Shown here: positions 23,665 through 36,129 of the stretch, piece by piece
Numbering within the stretch: position 1 is the stretch's first letter
How the letters are laid out: each line of letters opens with the position of its first letter
Origin: Geosiphon pyriformis
Lineage: Eukaryota; Glomeromycota; Glomeromycetes; Archaeosporales; Geosiphonaceae
Direction of reading: 5' to 3'
Assembly: GCA_016748015.1 (NCBI GenBank)
Contig: JAAOMT010000571.1
Location: forward strand, 1 to 64,000
Length of the DNA stretch: 64,000 nucleotides
Translations under genes and position numbers: made by a program
Notes under the pieces: generated by a model
What the model was told of the DNA's origin: nothing
Databases searched by the model: none
What the model saw: the letters and a program-made list of their open reading frames with translations, nothing else

Positions 23665-25599
23665 TCATTGTGACAAAGAGATAATCAAAGAACCCAAGCC
23701 AGTACACAACTGATCCAACTTAGCCAAAATTGAATCAATAGAGATGTCGAAGACAACCAACTTCAATTCCAGACCACCAACTTTGGAACTACTCAGATCC
23801 AAGAGCGAATCGGTAACACCTGGAGAGAAAAAAGTAGGCTGGACCAAAGGATCATCAACTGCCATGTCAAAATCCAAGTCGGATTTTGCAACCACAAGAG
23901 GAACAGAAGTTGGGGACTGAGAAACAACCACAGAAAGAGCCATTTGAGAGGAAGATGCCAAAGGTGCTGAACCAATATTGTTAAGACGAGAAAGAATGTT
24001 CGAAATTTGTTCAGACAAAAGCTCCACAGAGCATTCCAGAAGCGCTAAGCGAGCACTTAAAAGAGAATTGACCACAGGTAGAGAAGGAAATGCCCCACCT
24101 GAACCCAAAACACCAGAAGGCGGGGAACTGGAACCAAAACCAGCACGAAAACTATAAGAGATTAAAGCAACTGTGACCACTTGAGCCCAAGATTTGCCAC
24201 CAAAGACAGCAAGATGAGAGATTGATACATTTTTCTTTGCATATAATTTGGCCAGCTGGAGATGAGTATCTAGGTTGGCAGGCCTTATAAAAAACTTTGA
24301 AGATTTGAGAGCTGATGCAACCTCAGCATTACATTCCAAGGCAGAATGACTGAACTTCCCACACCGTTTACAGCAAACCAAATTCAGCCTAGCCCATAAG
24401 AGTTTCACACCACCAAAGATTGGCTCCATGCAAAAAGCTGACTCCAAAACCTCATCAGAATCAAAACAAACAACAGCACAGTGGACCCTATTATCAGTCT
24501 TTAATGACCAATTTATGACATAAGTTTTCCCACCAGCCCTTTCAAGGAGATCTCCAAGATCATGAGCAGTAGTTCCCACCAGCAAAGTAAACAAAAGCGC
24601 CCTGAACTGATCTCTAGATGCCCAAGTTTCACGATCGCCCACTGCTATAACCACACAAACCAAGTTTTTACTAATCAGGAAGGACCACTTAGCAGCCAAA
24701 GACACAGCCTGTTCCAGTTCGGCGAATTCCATCACAGCCTTTTGCCATAAACCAATTAACTGGATTTTGATCGACTTAATTTCTCCAAACTCGGATACTG
24801 CGGCGATGATCATTTCTTTTGGCATATCCATAGGAATTTCCTTGATTACTATGGCCCAATCTGAGCAAATTCTTTGTTTCTTAAGATCACTGTTTACAAT
24901 AATGTTATTTTCTCTGGCCAATGCCATGGTCTTTTCCATGCTTTTTGATGAAGTAAACGTTGATCAGATGATCCCTTCAAATTTTGAGGGAGTAGTGGCC
25001 CCCCTAAAACCATTGATCATTGAAAATAATTTTCTGATAGCCTGAGTCTTGGCTGTTGCTGATTTCCCCTCCACAGCAGATAGATTAATGTCCAAAGCAA
25101 ACAATTTCTTCACAGCAACTTCCACTTGAGACTTAACAATTTTGGGGTCTACCCATATCTTTTCTAAAGAAAAAAACAAACAGAGAGGAAGAAAAACTTC
25201 CTCTTCATTATCCATGTCATAATTAATAGAGCTGAAAGGGGAACTGACAGCCACACCAGTATTGAAATGCTTCGCATTAGGTGTATTCATTTGGGAGTCA
25301 GAAGTGGCTCTACCATTAGAGACTTTTCCATCCATATCCATGCTAGCATATTGCCTGTCCACACTAACAGGCCCACCATCTTTGAGATTCCTATCCACAC
25401 TTGAAATTTTAACACCATTGAGAGGCTTTTTGACTTTTTGAGTTGAATCACCACCAACTGAACTAGCAGTCGAGACTTTGGCAGACCTTTTTTTAGCACT
25501 AAGATTACTCATAGTGGCAGCCAGGCCAATAACAAAAGGGTTTGATTCTTGTGAAATAGTGGAAGACAGTATACAAAAACAGAAAAAAACTTCTTTCAA
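23665..25599 (-). pseudogene. LINE copy B ORF1, one internal stop
   Basis: Single frame of about 640 residues, interrupted by one TGA near 24964-24966; the frame continues unchanged into 24939-23665. The true start may be the inner methionine (MSNLSAKKRS, near 25513) rather than 25599. Layout: serine/lysine-rich N-terminus, a conserved middle segment (CSDWAIVIKEIPMD near 24866) resembling an RNA-binding fold, and a CCHC knuckle CKRCGKFSHSALEC near 24327-24370. A long serine-rich tail ends near 23665. Expected role: RNA coating and chaperone activity during retrotransposition. Confidence 0.8.
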
Positions 25600-25651
25600 A
25601 ATATGACTCTTTTTCAGGAATTTGGGACAAAGGAGAGAAAGAAGTTTTTTT
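25583..25651 (-). repeat. Conserved hairpin at LINE 5' end (copy B)
   Basis: Arms 25583-25597 and 25637-25651 are perfect complements of 15 bp, equivalent to 18-88 in copy A and 38636-38695 in copy D. Confidence 0.75.
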
Positions 25652-25665
25652 TTCCTTATTTATAT

Positions 25666-26399
25666 TGTTACTAATTAATAAAAATTTTATTATAAGAATT
25701 AAGAAAACTATTAAAAATCATTAATATTTTGTGTTTTTAGATTAAAAAAACACATTAAATAATTATAAAGATAGTTTTAGAAAAGACTTTAAACAATGAA
25801 TAGATTTCAGTTCAGTTTCTGAAAAAAAGTACATAAATACATACAACAATTAAAAATTAAAAAATAACTTATATTACAATATTAAAAAAAAGCTTTCAAT
25901 ATAATATTAACATTATTATACAAATAAAATTGAGAAACTTACAAAAAACTAATTGGAATTAAGATGAAATATTAATATTTAATATACTAAAAAAACTATT
26001 TTGTAATATTTAATAAATTCTATAAAAAAAAATTAAAAATAATAATAATTAACAGTAATTAATACAAAAGAATAAGATTTTATCTTTTTCAGATACTATT
26101 ACAACTAAAAAAGCCTATTTACTTTTGGTTTTTTATATGAATTCAAAATTTTTTATCTGGTTTATTTATTTTTTAATAAATTTATAATTGTAATAATTAG
26201 ATTAATAAGACTTTAAGTGAATAAGATAAGTTTTTCTAATAGTAATAATATGTTATATTATATAAGTTTATTTAAAAGTATTACTTTTTTTTGATATTAC
26301 TAGACTGTTTTTAATTAACAGATTTTTAATATTCACTTTTTTTTATCTGAAAAAAGTTTTTTTTGTTTCACTACTAATAATTATAACTTAGACAGTTTA
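25666..26399. other. A+T-rich spacer, no gene seen
   Basis: Over 700 bp of A+T-rich sequence with many A and T runs; nothing recognisable. Confidence 0.4.
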
Positions 26400-28900
26400 T
26401 TCTCAAAAAACTTTTGTATTTTTTTTATCTTTTCTTTTAATATTAGGCTAATTGGTTTTCAATTGTATTAATAGATTAGACAGAATTTGTATTTATTATT
26501 AAGAAAATACAATAATTTATCACATTAGTACTAGACACAAAGACTATATTATTATTAATTATATTTGGTTTTCTTATTAAACTTTCTATTAAAAATTTTT
26601 TTAAAGATATTATAATAGAACCAACAGATTAATTTGCTATTTACAATGATTTTTTTTCTGTTAGCTTTAATATTATCTAGCAGCTTATTATTGTTAATAA
26701 AAATAGTATAGACAAACTCAGTAGTTTTTTTTTGTTTTTTTTTATTGTTATTTTTATTATTTTTATTATTTGATTGTTTTTCTTCTTGGTTTTGCTTAAG
26801 TACTAAAGAAATGGTTTAATAGTAATATTTAACTATAATAAGTTTTTTATCATATCTAATAATTAGTTTACAAAGCTTATAATTAAATAAAATTTTTGCT
26901 TTCTTAAGCCATTTATTGCCAACAATAATAGTGTATTTTTTTGCTTTAAAAACTTCTATATCAGTTTTAATACTAATGTTATTAATGCAGACAGAAACAG
27001 TTTTGGCTATGTCAAAACTTTTTTTTTGTTATTATATATATTAGTTATAAGCCAAATTAAAAATTCATCAATCTTTCTTTCAATTGTTTCAAAAAAGTGT
27101 TTAACAATAATAATAACAAATAATTTACTGTTTAAAATTAATAAAGTAACTAGCCACTTAGGCTTTGTAAATCAGAAAGATAAATATTATTATTAATGAG
27201 TTTAACTTAATAAAAGTATTTGTTAGTCTTTGGTGTTTTTTTTTTGGAATTAAAAATTTGTGAAAATTTTTTCTAAACTATGGATGAATTATTAATTGGC
27301 CAAAGATAATGTGTATTAAAGTTTTTATAAGATCTTTAACAATAAAATAAGGACCAAATTTTTGCACTATTTTTAAGAGTTTTAACTTTGAAAAATTTTT
27401 AAAAACTTTAACTTTTAGTGGTTCATTATTATCAACAATAGAAGTTGAAATTTTGTTAAGATCTAAAACAAAATTAATTTTGGCTTTTTTTTTTTTCTTG
27501 TAAATTTAAAGAGGTTAATAACTAGTTTATTTATATTATGGTTCTTATTAGTTAAATTAAAAGCATAAAAAAAGTTTTTTTCTGGTTGGTTTGTACTTTT
27601 ACTCTTTAAAAGTGTATTTACCAATTTAAAAACCAATAAACAGTAACTTTAACTAAAAAAATTTTTTCAAAGAAATTAATATTAGCATGATTAGGGTTTT
27701 GATTAGAAGTACTATTGTTATTAAGTCTGTTGTTTTGATTATTATTGGTTTTAGAAACTAATAGAAATAAAAAAAATTATTGCAATCTTTTGAAAAATGT
27801 TCAGTTAATTTACAATAATAATACACAAATGAATCATAATTTTGTTGTTTTTAATAAAAAGACTGCTAAAGCTAATTAAAACGAGATTCAAATCTGAATC
27901 TTTAGAGTTGCTGAGTTTTTTTAACTGCTTAAACTAAGAGTTTTAGTAATTAGACAAAATTGGCTGTAAGTCTATTTATTAATTGTTTATTAAAATCTTG
28001 AGTTTGAATAGTAAAAAAATTAACAGCCATTTAAGAAACAAAAACCAAAATAGAAGCAGAAGCAAAGATTAGTAAAGTGAATCTTAGGTGTATTTTTTAA
28101 TTGTGTTTAATTTTTTGAGCAAGTTTAATAATTATATTTATTGTAAAATTAGCTTTTAAGACCAAAAAACATATAAGAGATTAGTTTTTAATTCTTTGAT
28201 AAAAGAGTAAATCTTTTGTTTTCTTGTTTAATTTTTTTTAGAGTCTACTTTTTTAATAAGTTTTTTTATAGCTTTAACATATTTAGTTACAATTTTATCA
28301 GGATTTTGAGTTTTTTTTTAATTTTATGTCATTTAAAGATTAAAATGAGAGTTCTAAATGTAATTTTAAACCAAGTAGTAAAAAAGATATTTTCTTTTTT
28401 AATATTTGTTAATATTCATTTGATAATTTTTTGGTGAACATTAGCATTAGTTTTTTGTAAAAACCAAGTAGCAGTAAAGCTTTAAAGATAGCTACCAATG
28501 ATTTGGAACTTGTATTCTGTATTATATTAATTAACAATAGCTGTTCTTTTAAAATTATTTAATTATTTAATTAGATCTTATGTATTATTTCTGAATAAAA
28601 ATAATAAGATGTTGTTTCTTTGCTTTAAAGCAGTTTGTATGCTTTAAAAAACAGCCAAAATATTTGTTTACATGAAATTAATAGTCATTAATTCAGGGAT
28701 AATTGTTTGTGTAGAATAATTTGATTTATTTGAAAAGAAATCAAAAACAAAAACAGTTTAATAACTTTTTTTTTCTGTTTTAAAAGAAGTTTTAGCTAAT
28801 TAATAAGTAGCAATCCAAATATAAAGTTGATAATTCAGATATTTAAAGTTAAAAAACTGTTGTTTAAAAGTTATTGAATATAAAAGCTAATTAATATTGT
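26400..28900 (-). mobile_element. Worn LTR retrotransposon, gag and protease (minus strand)
   Basis: Read on the minus strand from high to low coordinates: gag-like segment with ATWFLQKTN near 28470; a second gag segment (YVKAIKKLIKKVD, then FIKELKTNLL) near 28180-28300; a nucleocapsid knuckle relic YYYCKLTEHFSKDC at 27781-27826 with its first Cys changed to Tyr; and protease-like KTDIEVFKAKKYTIIVGNKW near 26900-26980, matching the segment before the GNDWL part of the 8.3 kb element. No LTRs were located. It is older than the nested element at 4671 and distinct from it. Confidence 0.55.
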
Positions 28901-30700
28901 TGTTTTTTTAAGATTGTCTTCAAAATAAATTTGGTCAAAGAAATAAGTTGTATATGCTGTGTAAATTTCAGCTAAATGCTTATTTAGAAACCAGTTTTAA
29001 AAAGTTTAGAATTGTCTACTGGATTGTTTTTCAACAAAAAAGCAAATTAAACAAAAAAGCAAAAAATTATGTATAATAAAGTCTAGATTGTTTTTGTTAT
29101 ATACTTTAAAATGTTTTTCTAATTGTTATAGTAAATATAAATAAATTGTAACAATCTTATAGAGAACATTATTTTTATGTTATGAATTGGAATAACAAAT
29201 TAATAGATAGCAAAAAAAATCAGAATTATAAGATAATAAAATTAATTAAAAAGAAAATTACAATAAAAAAATGAATTAAATAAATAAAAATTCAATGTGC
29301 ATAATTAATCTTATAAAAAATTACAGTTGCAAATTTTTTTTGGAAATCTGAAAATAGAAGAATAGTTTATAATTATTAACAAAATAACACTATTACTATT
29401 ATTTTATGTCTTAATTTAACAATTTTTAAAATTAATAATAGATATTATTGTGTTTTTTAATTGTTTTTTTATCTAATAAATTACAAAAGCAAGCAATTGC
29501 TTCTTAGACTAATTCTTAACAATACAAATTAAGAAAAAAAAATAAGATATATAAATACCAACAAGTAATTTTTTATTTTAGGATGTTTAGATACTTAAAG
29601 ATAAGGAAAAAAAATAAGCAATATAAGAGAAAATAATTAATAGTGAATTTTATTTTGTTATTTTGATTATGTTCTTTTATAACTAAAAAATTTATTGTTT
29701 ATATAGCTATTAAAAGTGGTTAACAATCAAGTTAATAATCAGGTTAATGATTAGATTAATGATTAAATTAAATCAATAATCAGATTATTGATTAGATTAA
29801 TAATTACTATCTAAAAATAGAGTGGCTAATTATATAATATTAGTAATTGCTACATATAATAACTAATAAAAATTATGAGTTTTAACTATAATCTTTTATA
29901 ATGTCTTAAGATATTGTATATTTATTAAAAATGGCCAAAAAACAAGTTATTAATTTTGAGTTAAATGTTAATCACATGTTTTTTTGATGTAATTATTAAT
30001 ATATTTGTTAATATAATTTTGTAGTATTGTCTTAATTGACCAAATAATTAATTATATATAATAAATATATAAATTACATTTAATTTAGAATTCTAAATAG
30101 TTGTATTATATTAAATAATAATTGGGCTCTGTTTATTAAAAAAAAAATTATAAAAATATCAAACAATATTATAAAATACCAAACAATATTTAAAAATATA
30201 TAAACTATTAAAAAATTTAACTTTTAATAATATGTTTATTAACAAATTATTTTTGCATTAACATATTTTATTTTTGAGTTAATTTATGTATTTTTTAATT
30301 GTTAAAAGTTTTTACTTTTTTTGGAATTTAAATATTAAATTATTAAATTGTTATTTAATATTTTAAACTAACAAAATTTGGTTTTTTGTGTAAATTACAT
30401 TAATTTGTAATTGAATAAAATTTTTTTTTTTTAAGTGTTTAACAATAACCAGTTTTTTAAAAACAGCCTATTATCACAACATTTTATGTTTTTTAGATCT
30501 TGTTTGTACATAAGTAATCTTGTTTTAAATCAAATTACTTTTTTTTTATATTAAATATAAATGAAAAGGAGCAAATTAAAAACAGTATTGTATTAATAAT
30601 ACGAAATGATATTTTATTCTGGAATGTTCGAAAATCATCTAACGGTTGGCTCTTTCATATTACTGTTTATTTTAACTATTTAAATATAATAATAATTATT
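28901..30700. other. A+T-rich spacer before ALG11
   Basis: No coding frame seen. It contains short repetitive blocks, including degenerate TTAATGATTAGA-like units at about 29723-29808 that read similarly on both strands. Confidence 0.4.
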
Positions 30701-30710
30701 TATTAGAACT

Positions 30711-32885
30711 CTATTCCAGTAATGATCTCAATAAATTCGTGACTGAATCTGAAAAAACAGATTCCGAGAATTTTTCCTTTACGTGCTCTCTTGCGTTGAC
30801 TTGGATTTCTTTTAATTGGTGAGCGGGCATCGTTAATATGTTAAATAAAGCTGAAGCAAAATTTTGCGTTTCGTCGGCAAGAAACCCTTTGAAGAATTAT
30901 TTAAATAATGTTAATTTGATTTTTAAATAACATTTTATTAATTTCCAGCTTTAATACCTGTTTTCATTCCATTATATTCAACCAAAATATCCATCTTAGG
31001 GCCTCCTGAATTGTGAGCAACAGTTACAAGACCTGCAGCCTGATTTTACATTATTGATCAAAAAAATAAGCAACATCTAAGTCTCTATCGGCAGGCTCTC
31101 AAAAAAGCTTACCATATATTCAACAACACCAATTCCAAAATGCTCATTCCACATAGTATGTATGCCAATTTTTCCTCTAGATAGCCAGTCCATCAATTTA
31201 GAAAAAGGCGCATTTATTTCAAAATGGACATTATCCCAAATATCTAATTTTTTACATTCTTCCTGCAGCCGTTGTATCCGTATTTCGTCTTCTTTATTAC
31301 GAGAGCTTCCAATCAAGACTAATTGAATGTTTGTAGGCTCACACCGTAGATTCGGATGATCTATTAGTAGCCTATGAAAGGCCCTAATTTGGAGATGATG
31401 ATCTTTTTCTGGCCTACAAAATAATTAGTACCAAATTTACAAAAGATTTGCAATGCATTGCCAAAGATAATTTCGCTTACCGAAACTGTGCTACACTAAC
31501 TATTATACTTTCCCTTCCTTCCAATTCAGTTCGACATAGCTCATGAGTATCGCATGGTGGATACACGATTCGACTTTTGATTCTCCATAATTGGTCGATA
31601 TGACCTTTGGTCCATGTTGAATTTACCATAATGACATCGGCAAACGAGCCAGCCACCCCATAAAAATATGCAAATAAATAATAATATCTGAATATTGAAG
31701 ACGAGACGGTCTTGTTATCTTTAGAAAATCGAAATTAGTACGTAATATCCAAATTGTAATTCAAACTTACAATAATTTTCCATTAGTGTATATAAAACTT
31801 CGTGCTATTTCTTCTTGATTATTAAAACTTGGTCTTCTTTCTTGTACTTTTTGCAACATATCTGAACTGAAAATATCTCGAAGATTTGTAAATAAATTGG
31901 AAAAAGTTGAATAAAAACTAACGGTAAATGGCGTTCACCTTATTGTTGGATAGTGCACGTAGGCCGCAATCTTACATCCACTAATCTTTTTCACAAGAGG
32001 ATAAGTGAACGCGTAACCCATCGTATCTTCGGAAAAAAGGAAAAGTTTGATTGTTTCAAATGTTTTAATAGAATGACTGTAAGATTGAGATCTAATACTC
32101 ACCAAAATAAACATCTGGAACAAGTCTACTTAATGCTTCCCAGCCAAGGTATATAGAACCCAGACTTTGTCCTAGCAAAGTAACCCGAGGATACCTAGTA
32201 ATGTGGATCCACAGTCAAAAATACAAACACTGCTAATTTTCAAAAAATTATGGGGAATGCTTATCGCAAGGCCCGCTCACCGACTATCCTCAACCCATCT
32301 ACGATTGTACAAATGAACAATGGCAAGAGTATCTGGTTTTAAGGAGATGTTAAAACGCGCCTGGAATAAATTAATAAACTTCGTCGAAATGATTATAATT
32401 CCAAATACTCATTTCCCTCGAATTATCATTTTCTCAATCATGTTAATTTTTAATATTGTAAGACGAATTTAAATTTTACCTTGACTTTATTTAAAATGTC
32501 ACTTTTAGTTACATCTGTATCCCCAGTATATACAACACACACAACGTGTTTGTATTGTTTTTGAATGCTAAGAATCGCCGTCCATAATACTCGTTCACCC
32601 CCACCACCAGCGTTACTATCATTTTCAAAAATGTAAAAATAATATTTTGAGCAAGTAGCTACACAAATATAACAGGTCCTACCAATAGGGATGAAAGAAG
32701 CCAAGTAATAAAGGTGGTCTATTAGTATCTAAAGTAAGGTTTAATGATTCAAGGATAACTCTACGGTTTTTAGTTACAGTCTTAGCTATATGCTTTTTAA
32801 GTCCAAATATCAAGCTTTGATAGCCCACAAGTAAAAAAATAAAGACTAAGAGCAAAACTAAAAGTAAACTTTGCAATAGTGACAT
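30711..32885 (-). CDS. ALG11: ALG11, GDP-mannose alpha-1,2-mannosyltransferase
   Basis: Adds the fourth and fifth mannoses to the dolichol-linked oligosaccharide on the cytosolic face of the ER, for N-glycosylation. Ten exons join in frame to 486 residues: 32885-32683, 32615-32480, 32360-32281, 32194-32103, 32026-31939, 31866-31771, 31687-31481, 31413-31113, 31039-30958, 30886-30711. An N-terminal membrane helix (about residues 5-27) is followed by [18 protein letters not shown] near residue 64, [52 protein letters not shown] and the GT-B motif [16 protein letters not shown] near residue 390. Length is close to known ALG11 proteins. An in-frame upstream Met exists (32936), but 32885 puts the helix at the terminus. 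The gene is divergent from the E2 gene at 33098. Confidence 0.93.
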
Positions 32886-33097
32886 CTTGATATATAATTG
32901 AAAAACAAATCTGAAGCGATATAAAATCAATTTCAATTTGCACAGATTTCATGTGACACAACCTATCATGGGAAATTACCCTGGAGTTTCAGATATCATA
33001 CATGTGGAGAAATACCCAATTAGGTCACACCACGGAATCCTATCTTCTTTTATTTAGTTTCCCTACGAACTTAAAATTTTGGTTAGTATTATTAGTT
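32886..33097. promoter_or_regulatory. Shared divergent promoter of ALG11 and the E2 gene
   Basis: 212 bp between the two start codons. It is less A+T-rich than the deserts around it and contains CCAAT at 33016-33020. No clear TATA box. Inferred from gene layout. Confidence 0.5.
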
Positions 33098-34594
33098 ATG
33101 GCTTCTGCGAATTCTTTTAATCTTAGGAGCCCAGGTATGAAAAAGAGATAAACCTGTCATTGACGTTTCTTCTGTTTTCTTTTTACAATTAATTAAACTT
33201 TTGAATTCAAGCGGTGAAACGTCTTCTTCAAGAGGCTCGTGAGTTACAGAAAGATCAGTCAAGTGACTATGCAGCACACCCCTTAGAGGTAAGTTCTTGA
33301 CACCTATTCACTTTAGTTAAGAAATAAAGCTCAACGTTTTCGTTTTACTAGGACAATCTCTTTGAGTGGCACTTTGTCCTTCGCGGACCTGAGAGTACAG
33401 AGTTTGAGGGTGGCCGGTATTTTATACTGCACGATTTATTGATTCAGTCTACTTTTTTTGACCTTTTTTGAATTTTAACCTAAATTTATTTCAGATATCA
33501 TGGCCGAATTCTCTTTCCCTCAGAGTACCCTTTTAAACCACCCAATCTAATGCTAATGACGGTTTGTATCATATTTCAAAAATTATTGCATATTTTCAAA
33601 AGATTATGGTAGATTCATGTAGCTCAATTCTTTTTCTTTATTTAGCCTAATGGCCGATTTGAACTTAACAAAAAAATTTGTTTGAGTATAACTGGATATC
33701 ACCCAGAATATTGGCTACCAGCTTGGGGAGGTGAGTCAAATTTAAGATGGAACCTTTTTTGGGAATATTTTGAGATATCACTCACTTTCACGGTATCACT
33801 CCAAAAATTATAGTTCGCACAGTATTGTTGGGTTTGATTGGATTTATGACAACAAAAGGTCAGTAGATCGCCAGAATATTATGAAACATGAGAAAAATCT
33901 AAATACCTTGAATTATAAATTTTCAGCCAATGGCGCCATTGGAGGTATTGATTATACTGAAGTGGAACGAAAAGTTTTGGCTGTAAAGTGGGTTGCTTAC
34001 CCTTGATTTTAGTCCGTATATATTTTTGCAATCAAACTAGAATCTCATCCTATATATCTGTTAGATCTCGAAAGTGGAAATGCCCGACATGTGGCATTAC
34101 AAATATTGATTCTTTACCCAATGAAAAGCCCTCATCTGGTCGAAAGACTTCGACTTCCCAGAACAAGAAAAATAAAGTTCGTAATGAAGATCCTAGTATA
34201 CCCACTTTTTCTTTTGTGTACGATGATGAAATTAACAAAGGAAAATCCGAAAACACTGCTAGTTCAGACTCAAAAGGTAAAGTGAGAAATTTAGGGTGAG
34301 TCGATATTACGAGGAATTATTAATAGTTTTGTCTTTAATCCCAAATTTATAGATAATCTCCAAAGTACGAGCCAACCTATTGTGGTTACGTCTGCAGGAT
34401 CATCTAATAGTTCGATAAACCCTATACAAGATCCAAATCAGATGGATAATAAATCCGTAAAATCAACACGCAATTTAGTAGTACCGTTAAGAACACCAAA
34501 AACTCAGCCACCCATATCAAGATATCTTCTTGATGCGCTGATAATAACCTTGTTAGGCATTTTACTTGGAATTTTGGGGAAAAAATTCACATGA
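33098..34594 (+). CDS. UBE2J1: ER tail-anchored ubiquitin-conjugating enzyme, UBE2J1/Ubc6 type
   Basis: E2 enzyme of ER-associated degradation, passing ubiquitin to misfolded proteins leaving the ER. Nine exons join in frame to 296 residues: 33098-33134, 33212-33288, 33352-33416, 33495-33561, 33646-33730, 33814-33858, 33927-33987, 34065-34276, 34353-34594. The UBC fold spans residues about 10-150: AVKRLLQEARELQ, PLEDNLFEWHFVLRGP, YHGRILFPSEYPFKPP. As in this subfamily, the usual HPN is replaced (TPNGRF). The catalytic Cys is in KKICLSITGYHPEYW (about residue 94). GAIGGIDYTEVER follows, typical of UBE2J1. A CPTCG pair after the fold, a serine/lysine-rich linker and a C-terminal helix (YLLDALIITLLGILLGIL) form the tail anchor. 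The stop is TGA. Confidence 0.93.
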
Positions 34595-34707
34595 ATAATT
34601 TTTTATGTAACTTTTTGTATAGTGTAGTCGGAAGATCTAAGGAATCTGGGATGTTTTCATTATTCAATATTTATTTATTTAATTCTAATTCAAAACCCGT
34701 CCTAATA
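34595..34707. other. Convergent 3' ends of the E2 and GOS1 genes
   Basis: Only 113 bp lie between the two stop codons, so the 3' UTRs probably overlap. A+T-rich, suited to polyadenylation on both strands. Confidence 0.5.
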
Positions 34708-36112
34708 TCAAATATTCTTCATGTATAAGAATAAGAGAATAATACATGTAGACACCACAACCGCCAAAATTAACGTATCTCGTTTTTTTCTTGTATTTAT
34801 ACGGCCAATCAACGAATTAAGACTGGGAAACAAACCTATATTGCAAAATATCCAAGTTAAATAAAGAATAATCACAGCTGGACTAAACAATGAGAAAATT
34901 CTTGCCTTTTATTCCACCCATCCGACTATTAATATTGAGTAATGTGGCGCGCTGACGCCCAAACTCCTCTCTTGTTTCATAAGCTTGCCTAAATTGAAAT
35001 GAGAGTATTTGATGAGTTTTTTGGTAGGAATCAACTAATAAAAGAAATTAAAGAATATAGTTATGAATAGCGTCATAACAATGTGAAGGGCTCGGACATT
35101 TACAATGTGAACTGGGAATTTAGAGAAAGCTTTGCGAACTCAAAACATCAACTCTCACTTACTCAATTATTATATCAGTCATTCGATGTGAGCTTTCAAT
35201 ACGACTTCGCTCGCTTAGAAAATAATCAGTTTCGCTAGTGGCACCTGATTTAAAGGAACTTCGCGAAAGTTAAAAATTTCATCACAATATCAAGTTGCCA
35301 GTTAATATTAAGAGATTAATAATACCTAATATCTTCTCGAACCGAGCTTAGTAAATCTGCGTGATTCCGTGCAGCTTGAATATTTGCCTATTTAAATATT
35401 CCCAATTAAGAAGACTCGGCAACCGGAAGAAAGAAATCAACGAGAAGCACGTTAAACCAGAATGGCCTAACCTTAGTTTTTTTAAATTCTTTTGTATAAT
35501 CGTATAAAATATCACGATGTCTTTGCAACATATGCATCATGGATGGGTTTGTGGTGGTCGATGAGGGTCGATCAACGACCTCTGCCATGGAACTGACTAC
35601 CATAGACAGCTATGGGAAAACACAAATAGAGAGATTGTTGTTGAGGTGTTATTTTAATATCCGTGAGATCAACTTCCAAGTTAAGCTACCTTTTTCACTA
35701 ATTCATCTAGCTCTAGCTCCATTGCCTCATTAGAGTTACCAACGTTGTTTCCTCCGCGACCTGCCAGGCTCGCGTTACCGCTGCCCAACTCCCGATTTCT
35801 AGTGCGACCAACAGAGGCAGCTATTTTGGAATAACTGGTAAGTTTTTGTTCTATTTCATTTTCAAGTTGTCGAGCTTGTTTCCGTAAAAATTCCCACGAA
35901 AGCTGCTGATTATTGTTGCTGTTTGTTGAAGAGGAAATAGGTGTATTCGTTGTGTTAAAAAGGGTTGGCGAAGATGAAGGCAAAATATTGTTAGAACGAA
36001 GCATTACTGCTAAATTTATGGTAATATCGGGAAGCCTATGTTTTTTTGGTATGCTTGCAGCAGAAGGGATGGCCAAAGTCAGTGCTGAAACCCGAGGTTC
36101 TAAGCCGCTCAA
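34708..36112 (-). CDS. GOS1: GOS1/GS28, Golgi Qb-SNARE
   Basis: SNARE of ER-Golgi and intra-Golgi vesicle fusion. Six exons join in frame: 36112-35690, 35609-35472, 35387-35326, 35258-35163, 34988-34906, 34835-34708. Exon 1 holds the family N-terminus SWEFLRKQARQLENEI; exon 2 has MLQRHRDILYDYTKEF; exon 3 ANIQAARNHADLLSSV; the SNARE helix runs through YETREEFGRQRATLLNINSR to LFPSLNSLIGRINTRKKRD. A C-terminal membrane anchor (LILAVVVSTCIILLFLYM) follows. From 36112 the protein would be 309 residues, with an unusual serine/asparagine-rich extension before the family start. The inner Met at 36004 would give 273, closer to family length, so the start is uncertain. The last intron has a GC donor. 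Confidence 0.9.
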
Positions 36113-36129
36113 AAAAGCAAAGCTATTTT

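Larger units (their letters stand above)
18858..25655 (-). mobile_element. Full-length LINE, copy B (6.8 kb)
   Basis: Best-preserved LINE in the window. The 5' end is at about 25655 beside the conserved hairpin; the 3' end at 18858 is an oligo-T run on the plus strand, i.e. the poly-A tail. It is flanked by TTATTCATAT (18848-18857) and TTATTTATAT (25656-25665), a 10-bp target-site duplication differing by one transition. ORF1 and ORF2 are each one reading frame broken only by stop codons. Base composition is visibly less A+T-rich than the flanks, which suggests a fairly recent arrival. Confidence 0.9.

Noticed and set aside
28216-28437. Membrane-protein-like ORF on the plus strand
   Set aside because: Antisense shadow of the decayed gag on the minus strand; the T-rich strand mimics hydrophobic residues.
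31077-31316. Separate small gene in the ALG11 region
   Set aside because: It is exon 8 of ALG11 read into the following intron; the Met is internal.
31688-31770. Frameshift in ALG11 between exons 6 and 7
   Set aside because: The first acceptor tried (CTAAAG) broke the frame. Using ATTCAG just before 31687 restores it and gives the family segment [13 protein letters not shown].
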